Shown piece after piece: positions 1 through 7,510 of a stretch of 64,000 nt of DNA. Below the pieces are notes generated by a model. It was given only the letters and a program-made list of their open reading frames with translations. It was not told the DNA's origin and did not search any database. The translations under genes and the position numbers were made by a program. Source of the stretch: Occultella kanbiaonis (GTDB lineage Bacteria; Actinomycetota; Actinomycetes; Actinomycetales; Beutenbergiaceae); the NCBI RefSeq assembly GCF_009708215.1, contig NZ_CP046175.1, forward strand, positions 4,030,001 to 4,094,000, given 5' to 3'. Numbering within the stretch: the first letter of the stretch is position 1; every line of letters begins with the position of its first letter.

Positions 1-190
1 CGCTCACTGGGTCCTGTGCCACGAAGTGCCGGTACCGCAGCGCTGCGAGGGTGCGGTGCAGGGTGGACTTCGATACCGACACCGCCTCGGCCAGCTCGGC
101 GAGGCTTCGACCGCGCGGGCCCGCGGCGGACAGTTCGGTCAGGACCAGCAGCGCCTTGTCGACGCTGCCCATCGGGGACTGCTCCGTCAT
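1..190 (-). CDS. IclR-family transcriptional regulator, N-terminal fragment
   Basis: Reading the minus strand from an ATG at 188-190 gives 63 residues that run off the left edge. The fragment contains a winged-helix HTH of IclR type, with the phrases [31 protein letters not shown] and [12 protein letters not shown]. IclR proteins have this N-terminal HTH followed by an effector-binding domain of about 170 residues, which would lie outside the window. The gene is divergent from hisN across an 89-bp gap, so the two may share a control region. The target and ligand cannot be read from the fragment. It is too short and incomplete to appear as a normal open frame, but the HTH match is clear. Confidence 0.75.
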   Translation of the reverse strand, partial: MTEQSPMGSVDKALLVLTELSAAGPRGRSLAELAEAVSVSKSTLHRTLAALRYRHFVAQDPVS

Positions 191-279
191 CGTTCGCCCG
201 CCTCACTCGTTCCAGGCCGTGCCCGGCTGCCCGGGGCGCCTGCCCGGACCGTCGACGGCTAACCGATATGTTGCCTGAC

Positions 280-1098
280 ATGAGCAGCGATAGTGCAGCC
301 CAGGCCCCTCGACGGCCTCGCTACGACGACGACCTCCGCCTCGCCCACGTGATCGCGGATCAGGTCGACGCCCAGACGACGGCCCGGTTCAAGGCGCAGG
401 ACCTGCACGTGGAGACGAAGCCGGACACCACCCCGGTCACCGACGCGGACCGCACCGCCGAGGAGATCGTGCGCGCCCAGCTCTCCCGGACCCGCCCCCG
501 CGACTCGGTGCTCGGCGAGGAGTTCGGGGTCACCGGCCACGGCGCCCGCCAGTGGGTGATCGACCCGATCGACGGCACGAAGAACTTCGTCCGCGGCGTG
601 CCCGTCTGGGCGACACTCATCGCACTGGTGGACGAGGGCCAGCCGGTCCTCGGCGTGGTCAGCGCACCGGCGCTGAACCGGCGCTGGTGGGCGGCCAACG
701 GGTCCGGGGCGTGGACCGGCCGATCGCTGTCCGCGGCCACCCGGATCTCGGTGTCCTCCGTGACCCGCCTGGAGGACGCCTCACTGTCCTACTCGAGCCT
801 CGCGGGCTGGGAGGAGGCGGACCTGCTGGACGAGTTCCTGTCCCTGGAGGCCAGCCTCTGGCGCAGCCGCGCGTACGGCGACTTCTGGTCGTACATGCTG
901 GTGGCCGAGGGGGCCGTGGACATCGCGTGCGAGCCGGACCTCGAGGTCTACGACATGGCGGCCCTGGTCCCGATCGTGACCGAGGCCGGCGGCCGGTTCA
1001 CCTCCCTGGAGGGAGTGGATGGTCCGTTCGGAGGCAACGCGGTCGCCACCAACGGCCACCTGCATGACGGCGTGCTGGCGGGCCTGCGGCGCCACTGA
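280..1098 (+). CDS. hisN: Histidinol-phosphatase, inositol-monophosphatase family
   Basis: 272-residue member of the Mg-dependent inositol monophosphatase superfamily. Family motifs are present: the metal-binding GEEFG, the signature [12 protein letters not shown], and the C-terminal [15 protein letters not shown], whose Asp binds the second metal. In actinobacteria this subgroup is usually histidinol-phosphate phosphatase (the last phosphate removal in histidine synthesis), although inositol-1-phosphate is an alternative substrate. The frame is open far upstream, but ATG 280 (or the in-frame ATG 268) gives the family length; the upstream translation is arginine-rich shadow. The gene stands alone, divergent from the IclR fragment and convergent with the toxin gene, with a hairpin between. 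Confidence 0.85.
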   Translation: MSSDSAAQAPRRPRYDDDLRLAHVIADQVDAQTTARFKAQDLHVETKPDTTPVTDADRTAEEIVRAQLSRTRPRDSVLGEEFGVTGHGARQWVIDPIDGTKNFVRGVPVWATLIALVDEGQPVLGVVSAPALNRRWWAANGSGAWTGRSLSAATRISVSSVTRLEDASLSYSSLAGWEEADLLDEFLSLEASLWRSRAYGDFWSYMLVAEGAVDIACEPDLEVYDMAALVPIVTEAGGRFTSLEGVDGPFGGNAVATNGHLHDGVLAGLRRH

Positions 1099-1148
1099 CC
1101 CACGCCTGCACTGCCGCGATGTCAGCACCCAGGAACGCATCGTGGCCA

Positions 1149-1188
1149 GTTCGCGGCGTCAAGGCGAGGGACCTCGCCGTCTGCGAAC
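1149..1188. terminator. Nested hairpin between hisN and the toxin gene
   Basis: An outer pair GTTCGC (1149-1154) / GCGAAC (1183-1188) encloses an inner perfect stem GGCGAG (1163-1168) / CTCGCC (1173-1178) with a 4-nt loop. It lies between two convergent genes and ends directly at the toxin stop codon, so it probably ends transcription from both sides. There is no long U tract, as is usual in high-GC actinobacteria. Confidence 0.5.
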
Positions 1189-1620
1189 TCAACCGTTCCC
1201 GGTGGCAGTCCACGGGTTCACCAGGGGTAGGGAGACGCCCTCGAAGTCACGCACGTTGCGGGTCGCCAACGTCGCCCCTGCTTCCAGGCTGATCGCCGCG
1301 ATCATGGCGTCCGCCATGCCGATCGGCCGGCCGATCGAGCGGCGAGCCGCAAGGACGACCGCATACCGGTCTGAGGCTGCCACGTCGAACGGCAGTATGC
1401 GGCCGGCGAAGTCCAGGCCGATCAGGTCCGCGACGGCTCCGGCGATTGCGGTTCGACGCCGCCCGGCCGGCATACGTTCCACTCCATCCAGGAGTTCGGC
1501 CGTGGTCACCGCGGTCAGGTACGCCTGGGAAGGGTCCAGACCATCCAACCATCCGACTACCGCACGGTCCGGCGCTGACCGGGTCAACTCCGAGATGACG
1601 TTCGTGTCGAGGACGATCAC
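1189..1620 (-). CDS. PIN-domain ribonuclease toxin (VapC/FitB type)
   Basis: 143 residues, the usual VapC length. The PIN-domain acidic residues that bind Mg/Mn and cleave RNA are all visible: Asp5 in MIVLDTNVISEL, Glu42 in TTAELLDG, Asp104 in GMADAMIAA and Asp125 in RNVRDFEGV. The NVISEL form and the FitA-like partner place it with the FitB subgroup. The start is a GTG that overlaps the antitoxin TGA by 4 bp, so the two are translationally coupled, antitoxin first, as in most type II systems. It probably cleaves tRNA or mRNA when the antitoxin is lost; the RNA target cannot be predicted here. All catalytic positions are intact, so it is likely active. Confidence 0.88.
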   Translation of the reverse strand: MIVLDTNVISELTRSAPDRAVVGWLDGLDPSQAYLTAVTTAELLDGVERMPAGRRRTAIAGAVADLIGLDFAGRILPFDVAASDRYAVVLAARRSIGRPIGMADAMIAAISLEAGATLATRNVRDFEGVSLPLVNPWTATGNG

Positions 1621-1856
1621 GCGTCGAGCTCGACCTCGCGCGGACGATCACCGGGGCGCTCCGCCGTCACTTCGCCCAATCCGGCGAACCGTCCGCGGAT
1701 CCGCGATCCCAGCCCGACCGTGAGTGCATCGGCAACGACCGCATCGGCCAAGATCCGACGTGCCTCGGCCTCCATGGAACGCCCGTGCTCGCCGGCGCGC
1801 TTCTTGAGTGCATCGACCAGTTCGTCGTCCAGGTTCCTGATGGTCACCGTGGCCAC
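1617..1856 (-). CDS. FitA/VapB-type ribbon-helix-helix antitoxin
   Basis: 79 residues beginning ATVTIRNLDDELVDALK after a GTG start. This is a classic ribbon-helix-helix DNA-binding segment that dimerises and represses the operon, followed by a tail (about residues 40-79) that would wrap the PIN toxin. I chose GTG 1856 over ATG 1883 because a purine-rich ribosome binding site (GAGGCGG, GGGCAG) precedes the GTG and because ATG 1883 falls inside the likely -10 element. It overlaps the toxin by 4 bp. The two genes are a self-contained module with no other mobile-element signature. Confidence 0.85.
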   Translation of the reverse strand: MATVTIRNLDDELVDALKKRAGEHGRSMEAEARRILADAVVADALTVGLGSRIRGRFAGLGEVTAERPGDRPREVELDA

Positions 1857-1877
1857 CTGCCCACCGCCTCTCGCTAC

Positions 1878-1896
1878 TTGCATAATGCTAGCACTT
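1878..1896 (-). promoter_or_regulatory. Probable promoter/operator of the toxin-antitoxin operon
   Basis: An unusually AT-rich patch holds two adjoining dyads, GCATAATGC (1880-1888) and TGCTAGCA (1886-1893). On the minus strand the sequence reads CATTAT as a possible -10 about 25 nt ahead of the antitoxin GTG. Ribbon-helix-helix antitoxins usually bind such inverted repeats over their own promoter. No binding data; inference from position and symmetry. Confidence 0.4.
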
Positions 1897-1930
1897 CGAC
1901 AGCGGCGGGAGCGCAGGGCGCCGCTCAGCC

Positions 1931-4900
1931 CTAGCCGACGGTCACGACCACCTCCTGGCTGACCCCGTTCACGGTCAGCACCACGGTCGCCGTGCCGGGA
2001 GCCACGGCGGTGACCTCACCGGTCGCCGGGTTGAGCCGGAGCACCTGCGCCGCGGGCTCCAGGACCGTCCCGGTCCCGTCGGAGATGCTCACGCCCTCGC
2101 CGGACCAGTCCGCGCTCATCGGCCACGCCACCGGCACCTCGCGGCCCTCGTCCTGGGTGACGGTCCCGGCCACCACGCCGACCTCCCCCACCGTCATCTC
2201 GGTCGGCATCTCGAGGGCGAGCGAGTCGACGCGGGCCCGCACCTCCGCGCGCAGCCAGGCGAGCCGGCTGGTGACCGGCTCCGGGTTCGCCCCGACCACG
2301 CCCGCGGCGGGGTCGATCCCGAGCAGCGTCCACCCGGTGAACCCACCGTCCGCCGGCGTCGAGGCCGGGGACTTGCCGGAGTTGCCGTTGATCACGTTGG
2401 ACACGCCATCGAAGCTGCGGGCGTGGAACGCGCCGACGTGGGAGTTGATCACGGCGATCGAGCGTCCGCTTGTGGCTCGGAACTCCGCGAGGAGTGCATC
2501 CACGGCGGCGGCCTCGTACCGGTCGGAGATCTGTGAGGCGTCCCCGGGCAGCGGGTCCTCGGTCGGGTGGTGGAAGAACACCACCACGCCGGTCACCGCC
2601 GGGTCGGAGGCAGCCGCGTCCAGGGCGTCCTCGAGCATCCGGATCTGGTCGAGCCCACCGGCCCGCAGCGACCCGGCGGAGGTGTCCAGGGTGATGATCC
2701 TGGTGCCGTCGAGGTCGGTGACCTGCTGGGCCGGACCGAACGCGGCCTCGAACTCGCCGATGGAGCCACCCATGATCTCGTGGTTGCCGGGTACGTAGAG
2801 CCACGGGACGGCGTCGCCCACCTCCTCGGTGAGCACCCGCCGGGCGAGGTCGAAGTCGATCGGTGCGCCCTCGTCGACCAGGTCGCCGTTGATGATGAGC
2901 AGATCCGGGTCCGCGGCCACGATCTCGGCGAGGGTGCGCCGGGCGGCGGCCACGATGTCCGATTCCGGGTTCCTGCCGACGAACTGCGCGTCGGACATCA
3001 CGGCGATCTGCTGCGAGTACCCGGTCACGGTCCCGTCGGTGACGATCACCGGGTCGTGCACCGGGGCGGCCTCGGGCTGCGCCACGTCAGGGGCGACGAC
3101 GGCACCGATGTCCGCGAACGAGATGTCCCCGTGGTAGCTCGCCGCGGACCGGGTCTCCATCAGCCGCACCCGCTCCAGGGTGAGCGGGAACGGGGCGCCG
3201 ACGGGCACCGTGAACGTGACCTCCCGCCAGCCCTCCCACGTGACCAGCGGCCCGTCGAGCTGCCGGACGACGCCGTCGCCGTCGCGCACCTGCAGCCGTG
3301 GCCACACACCGGTGCCGTCACCGTCGATGGCCATCGTGATGGCCTGCGGCTGACCGTCGATCACGATCGGGGCCGGCGCCACCGCGTAGGAGCCGCGGGT
3401 CGCCGTCGAGGTGGTGAAGTCGTGCTGCAGGCGCAGCGCGTGCTGGCCGTCGGGCCCGGTGGTGGTCGTGAGCGTCCCGGACGCCCGGTCCTGGGCGAAG
3501 CGCCAGGACGCTCCGTCGGCGAGGTCGGTGACCGGTGCCGTCGTGAGCCCGACCGTCACGGGCACCTGCACGATCGCGCCGGCCACCTCGAACGTCACCA
3601 GTGCCGAGCCGGACTCCGTGGTGGCGGTGACCGTGAAGGTGTCCCGGCCGCTCGGCGCCACCGTGAAGCCCTCGGTGACGCTCGCCTCGACGTCCGCCGT
3701 CTCGACCGGCGCGGTGAACCCGTCGCCGTCGTGGGCGTCCAGCGAGATGGTCGCGGCGTCGCCGGCCGCGTCCAGTGCGACCTGCTGGCGCGAGGCGGTG
3801 ACGTGGTCGAGCGGCCCGAGCACGGTGAACTCGGTGGTGCCGGTGATCCGGGTGGCCCGGTGGGTGACGGTGACCGGCCCGGGCGTGACGCCGGTCAGCA
3901 CGGCCCCGGTCCGCTGCCGCTCGGTGATGACGGCGTTCGCGTCGCGTCCGCTCGGCGCTCCCCCCGGCGAGCTGACGGTCGTCACGCCGGGTGCCGGCAC
4001 GCCGGCGAGCTGGTCGGACAGCCCGACGCCCTCGACCGTCCGGGTCAGTCCCGGGATGATGTTGTGGGCGTCGGGGTCGGCCAGTGCCGGACGCACGGCC
4101 ACGTCGGAGAGCCGCTCGGTGTCGGCCGAGGAGAAGAACGCGAGGGAGTTCGCGACCACACGCTGGGAGCCGTCCGAGGGCGTGTTCACGAGCTCGACCT
4201 CGGTGCCGCCGGCGGGCCGGGCCACCATGGTGGTGGAGCCGCCGCCGTCGATGTTCACGGCGTTGTACGCCCCGAGGTCGATCATCAGCTCCGCCATCTC
4301 GATCCGGGTGAGCCCACGCGCGGTGGCGCCGCGACCGTCGACGGTCGCGACGATGAGCTCGCTGCCGTCCTCGGTGAGGCCGAGCACGGTGCGGGCCGCG
4401 ACGGCCTCGTCCGGGAACTCGGCGAGTTCGCCGTCGAGCACGAGCGGCACGTTGCCGCCGATGCCGAGGTCGACGTCGGAGCTCGGGCTGATGCTGATCT
4501 CGACGGCCTGACCGACCTCGAGGGTCCGAAGCGTGGCCGCCCCGGTGCCGCGCCCGAGCAGTACCTGGGCGCCGGCGGGCACGCCCGCAGTGCCGGTCCC
4601 GTCCGCGACCGCGCTCACCACACCGTCCCGCACGACGGCGGTCGCGACGTCGGTCTCGCCGGGCACGCCGGCCGGCCGGTCCAGCGAGGCGTCGCCCCAC
4701 CGCTCGTTGTAGGCGCCGATGCCGTTCACGGGGACCGTCGCCCGGTTCAGGCCGGCGAGGTCGTGCGTCGCGTCGCCCACAGTGAGCGCGCCGGCGGCGG
4801 ACAGGTACTCGATGGCGGCGACGCCGTCGGTCATCGTGAACGCCGGGTACGGCTGGGCGTAGCCGTTGATCACCTCGCCGCCGGTGATCGTGGTGAAGAT

Positions 4901-5305
4901 CGGGACGTTCGTGTAGTTCATGTCGAAGTGGTTGCCGTTCACGGCGGCGACGGCGCCGGTGCCGGCCACCTGGTCCAGCACGGTCGCGGGAGTGGTCGTG
5001 GTGCCCGAGTCAAGGACCTGCATGCTCAAGGTCGGCTCGGTGAGGTCCGCGACGAGGATGTTGCCGGTGGTCCAGCCCTGGTCCTCCAGCCGCTGGAAGC
5101 TGGTCAGATCCAGTCCGGGCGCGATCGGCCGGGTCGAGACCTCGTGCAGCACGGACCCGTCGGCATCGAGGCCGAGGCCGTTGTCGTCGCCCGGACGCAC
5201 CAGCGCGACCGGAGTGGGGCCGGCGGTCGCGGGCGCGACGAGCCCGGTGAGGAGCAGGCCTGCGCCCGCGAGCGCGGCGATGAGTCGTCGAGTGGGCAGG
5301 GGCAC
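1931..5305 (-). CDS. Secreted phosphodiester glycosidase / metallophosphatase fusion protein
   Basis: 1124 residues. GTG 5303-5305 is chosen because GGAGGAG sits four bases upstream and a signal peptide follows at once (TRRLIAALAGAGLLLTG, cut near APATAG). Residues about 40-400 match the phosphodiester glycosidase domain of human NAGPA (DUF2233), with AVNGNHFD and YNAVNIDGGGSTTMV. A middle stretch looks like beta-sandwich repeats. Residues about 765-985 form a calcineurin-like metallophosphoesterase: MSDAQF, INGDLVDEG, VPGNHE, FFHHPTED and INSHVGAFHA. A C-terminal Ig-like (Big) domain ends the protein. It is exported and probably trims phosphodiester-linked sugars or phosphates from wall polymers; the true substrate is unknown. 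It is monocistronic. Confidence 0.82.
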   Translation of the reverse strand: MPLPTRRLIAALAGAGLLLTGLVAPATAGPTPVALVRPGDDNGLGLDADGSVLHEVSTRPIAPGLDLTSFQRLEDQGWTTGNILVADLTEPTLSMQVLDSGTTTTPATVLDQVAGTGAVAAVNGNHFDMNYTNVPIFTTITGGEVINGYAQPYPAFTMTDGVAAIEYLSAAGALTVGDATHDLAGLNRATVPVNGIGAYNERWGDASLDRPAGVPGETDVATAVVRDGVVSAVADGTGTAGVPAGAQVLLGRGTGAATLRTLEVGQAVEISISPSSDVDLGIGGNVPLVLDGELAEFPDEAVAARTVLGLTEDGSELIVATVDGRGATARGLTRIEMAELMIDLGAYNAVNIDGGGSTTMVARPAGGTEVELVNTPSDGSQRVVANSLAFFSSADTERLSDVAVRPALADPDAHNIIPGLTRTVEGVGLSDQLAGVPAPGVTTVSSPGGAPSGRDANAVITERQRTGAVLTGVTPGPVTVTHRATRITGTTEFTVLGPLDHVTASRQQVALDAAGDAATISLDAHDGDGFTAPVETADVEASVTEGFTVAPSGRDTFTVTATTESGSALVTFEVAGAIVQVPVTVGLTTAPVTDLADGASWRFAQDRASGTLTTTTGPDGQHALRLQHDFTTSTATRGSYAVAPAPIVIDGQPQAITMAIDGDGTGVWPRLQVRDGDGVVRQLDGPLVTWEGWREVTFTVPVGAPFPLTLERVRLMETRSAASYHGDISFADIGAVVAPDVAQPEAAPVHDPVIVTDGTVTGYSQQIAVMSDAQFVGRNPESDIVAAARRTLAEIVAADPDLLIINGDLVDEGAPIDFDLARRVLTEEVGDAVPWLYVPGNHEIMGGSIGEFEAAFGPAQQVTDLDGTRIITLDTSAGSLRAGGLDQIRMLEDALDAAASDPAVTGVVVFFHHPTEDPLPGDASQISDRYEAAAVDALLAEFRATSGRSIAVINSHVGAFHARSFDGVSNVINGNSGKSPASTPADGGFTGWTLLGIDPAAGVVGANPEPVTSRLAWLRAEVRARVDSLALEMPTEMTVGEVGVVAGTVTQDEGREVPVAWPMSADWSGEGVSISDGTGTVLEPAAQVLRLNPATGEVTAVAPGTATVVLTVNGVSQEVVVTVG

Positions 5306-5513
5306 GGTTCTCCTCCGGTGGCGTGATCCGTGGCGGTGGGCCGACGTCCGACCCACGTGGTACTGCCCAGCACCCTACGGCCGCGAGGCGGCGCGCCGGT
5401 TAACGGCGGGTGTGCGGCGCGCTGCCCGGCGGTGACGGGACGGGCGGTGCCCGGCTCTCGGGTGACCACGCGCAGGCCTTCCGCCGCACCGTGGCCGGTC
5501 GTATCGTGGCCGC

Positions 5514-5891
5514 ATGATCACGGGAATCCACACCCTTGTCTACAGCGATGATCCCGAGGCCACCCGCGCGTTCTTCCGGGACGTCGTCGGATGGGGCTTC
5601 ATCGAGACGTCCCCCGGCTGGCTCATCTTCGCCAGCGGCCCGAGCGAGGGTGGCGTCCATCCGCGCACCTGGCCCGGGCAGACCGAGCCCACCGCCCAGC
5701 GCCATGAACTCTCGCTCATGTGCGACGACCTGGACGCGACGATGGCCGACCTCGCCGCCCGCGGCGCGACCTTCGCGGGCGACGTCGACGAACGCCCCTA
5801 CGGTCGCTGTGCGATGCTCGACGTCCCCGGCCTGGAGCCGGTGCTGCTCTACGAGCCGACGTACGCGCCCGCCTGGACGTCCCGGTCCTGA
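5514..5891 (+). CDS. VOC (glyoxalase/bleomycin-resistance) family protein
   Basis: 125 residues, one vicinal-oxygen-chelate domain of two beta-alpha-beta-beta-beta modules. The start ITGIHTLVYSDDPEATRAFFRDVVGW and the ending CAMLDVPGLEPVLLYEPTY (shown here only as landmarks) are typical of small glyoxalase-like proteins. His6 and Glu118 fall where metal ligands are expected, but the second-module pattern is not diagnostic. It could be an enzyme or a binding protein, and no substrate is implied by its neighbours. The stop codon lies inside a strong terminator stem shared with the convergent gene. Confidence 0.75.
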   Translation: MITGIHTLVYSDDPEATRAFFRDVVGWGFIETSPGWLIFASGPSEGGVHPRTWPGQTEPTAQRHELSLMCDDLDATMADLAARGATFAGDVDERPYGRCAMLDVPGLEPVLLYEPTYAPAWTSRS

Positions 5892-5912
5892 CCGGCGCAG
5901 CCGGTCAGGACC
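5884..5912. terminator. Bidirectional terminator built around two stop codons
   Basis: A perfect 12-bp inverted repeat, GGTCCTGACCGG (5884-5895) and CCGGTCAGGACC (5901-5912), with a 5-nt loop. The TGA of the VOC gene (5889-5891) and the TGA of the opposing gene (5905-5907) are in the two arms, so one hairpin serves both convergent genes. Confidence 0.68.
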
Positions 5913-6369
5913 GCAACTGCTCGCGCAACTGCCCGCGCTCGGTGACGTCGTACCAAAGCAGGCCGACGTCGCCGGTCCCGGTGAGCGCCGCCTCGTCGCC
6001 CGCGGCCGCCCGGGCGACCAGGTCCCGGACCTCGCCGTCGTCCGGGTCGTCCACATGGATGCTCACCACCGCCGACCACGGTACGTCGTCGACAAGCACG
6101 CCCGACGGCGGAGCCTCCTGGTCCGGTGCGTGCACCTGGGCGTCGGGTACGTCGGCGGCGATCACCACCCGCAGCGGCGTGGCGCCGGTGGAGCCGATCC
6201 GCTGCACGCTCTCGTCGGCGGCGACCAGCAGGGTCGCGAACTCGCCGGTCTCAGGGTCCTCGTCGCCTATCGCGGCCCGCCACACGGCAGTGAGGGCGTG
6301 CCCCCGACGCGCGCCCACGCCGTCGGGGTTGTCGAGGTCGGCCGACGTGGCGGGCAGGAAGATGCGCAT
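5905..6369 (-). CDS. Conserved actinobacterial protein of unknown function (DUF6912-like)
   Basis: 154 residues starting MRIFLPATSADLD, no signal peptide or membrane segment, acidic. The N-terminal MRIFLPAT phrase and the length match a widespread uncharacterised actinobacterial family that I believe is DUF6912; this assignment is from memory and should be checked. There are no recognisable catalytic residues. It is convergent with the VOC gene and divergent from the LQR-AGN gene across a 116-bp gap. Function unknown. Confidence 0.65.
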   Translation of the reverse strand: MRIFLPATSADLDNPDGVGARRGHALTAVWRAAIGDEDPETGEFATLLVAADESVQRIGSTGATPLRVVIAADVPDAQVHAPDQEAPPSGVLVDDVPWSAVVSIHVDDPDDGEVRDLVARAAAGDEAALTGTGDVGLLWYDVTERGQLREQLRS

Positions 6370-6447
6370 GGCGCCAGTGTGTCAAAACAGCGGCCGGGAC
6401 GCGCGGACCCTGGGGACGCGCCGTGCCTCATCATGTGCCCGAACGGA

Positions 6448-6474
6448 CCTTCCCCGGGGCACACCCGGGGAAGG
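6448..6474 (+). promoter_or_regulatory. Perfect hairpin overlapping a ribosome binding site
   Basis: CCTTCCCCGGG (6448-6458) and CCCGGGGAAGG (6464-6474) form an 11-bp perfect stem with a 5-nt loop. The Shine-Dalgarno AAGGAG (6471-6476) of the next gene is partly within the 3' arm, so folding would hide it. It may repress translation, or act as an attenuator; no U-run follows. Confidence 0.55.
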
Positions 6475-6485
6475 AGACTCTGCAC

Positions 6486-7478
6486 ATGAGTGAACTCATC
6501 GCGACGCGAACCGTGCGGGGATCGGTCGTTCACGCACGCAAGCACACCGCGCCGACGGAACGAGTGCACCCGCCCCGGACGCTGGCCGAACTACAGCGGC
6601 TCGCCGGCAACGGTGCGGTCGCCACCCTGGTCCGGGCGCCGAGCGTGTTCGATCCGGCCCTCCAGCGGTTCGTGGCCTCCAAGACGGTGAAGTCCGTGCT
6701 CGGCTCCACGATCTCGAAGAAGTGGGGCAAGGCGATCAAGGCGGAGGGCTCCGAGCCGGCCGACATCGTCACCGAGTTCATCGCCTGGTGCGACAGCAAG
6801 GACCAGGCGGAACGGCTCCTCGAGAAGCTGACCTACGAGCAATACTCCGCGAACTGCCACCGCGCCGCGAAGGACGTGGAGAGCGAGCTCATCGGCATCC
6901 GCGAGGACGCCGGGCCCAAGGAGGTCGACACGGGCGCTCGCATCCAGGCTGCGATCAAGAGCGCGGGATACAACGCCAAGGACTTCACCGCGGCGGACCT
7001 GCAGTCCATCGAGACCCTCGCGACCGTCGGTGGCCTCGGCTGGCAGCCGGCCGTCAAGAACGTCTACGAGACCAATGCGAAGGCGGCCGAGGACGCCGAA
7101 CTACGCAACCAACGCAGCCTCAAGTACGCCGCGACCAAGGCCGCCGGCGACCTGGCGTTCGCCGCGAACCCGCTCCTGATGACGATCTGGTCCGCCGCGC
7201 ACGGCGTCGCGGTGGCCGCCACCGCGTCCAAGAATGCCACGGCCCCGGGTGAGTACTCGGATGGGCAGATCCAGGCGGCGGTCGCCCTCTGGCACCATCA
7301 CGCCGACATCGTGCTCGCGTCGAACATGCACGTGCCGGGAGGCACCGCGAACCCCATCCAGGACAAGTCGACCCGGCCCGTCAACCCCGATCCCACCCGG
7401 GGGCGACAGGCGGACTTCATCTCGGCCTGGGGCGGCGGCGACATCAACATCCATGTGGACTCCAACGTGCACCACTGA
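6486..7478 (+). CDS. Unrecognised protein with an LQR-AGN-AV motif, possible injection-system-associated effector
   Basis: 330 residues from ATG 6486, which has AAGGAG at good spacing; the frame is open further upstream but without support. Residues about 34-48 read LAELQRLAGNGAVATLV. This LQR-x-AGN-x-AV motif recurs near the N-terminus of many actinobacterial proteins linked to extracellular contractile injection systems and DUF4157 proteins (family knowledge). The remainder is a soluble alpha-rich region that I cannot place, containing ECPP-free but notable SANCHRAAKDVE and LWHHHADIVLASNMH segments and a His-rich end (NIHVDSNVHH). No signal peptide and no membrane helix. No sheath, tube, baseplate or immunity gene lies nearby, so it is an orphan. 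It could equally be a non-toxic structural or cargo protein. Confidence 0.55.
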   Translation: MSELIATRTVRGSVVHARKHTAPTERVHPPRTLAELQRLAGNGAVATLVRAPSVFDPALQRFVASKTVKSVLGSTISKKWGKAIKAEGSEPADIVTEFIAWCDSKDQAERLLEKLTYEQYSANCHRAAKDVESELIGIREDAGPKEVDTGARIQAAIKSAGYNAKDFTAADLQSIETLATVGGLGWQPAVKNVYETNAKAAEDAELRNQRSLKYAATKAAGDLAFAANPLLMTIWSAAHGVAVAATASKNATAPGEYSDGQIQAAVALWHHHADIVLASNMHVPGGTANPIQDKSTRPVNPDPTRGRQADFISAWGGGDINIHVDSNVHH

Positions 7479-7510
7479 CGTCGGCGGACCCCCCGGCGGG
7501 ACTCGGCCGG

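Noticed and set aside
1189-1896. Start of a defence island or prophage
   Set aside because: Only one toxin-antitoxin pair is present. No integrase, restriction, phage structural or tRNA-attachment features adjoin it.
2567-5326. A 919-codon open frame on the plus strand opposite the phosphodiester glycosidase gene
   Set aside because: Its composition is Arg/Gly/Val/His-rich without motifs. It is the antisense shadow that high-GC codon bias produces opposite a real gene. The same applies to long frames at 27007-28398, 39401-40930 and 57218-59557.
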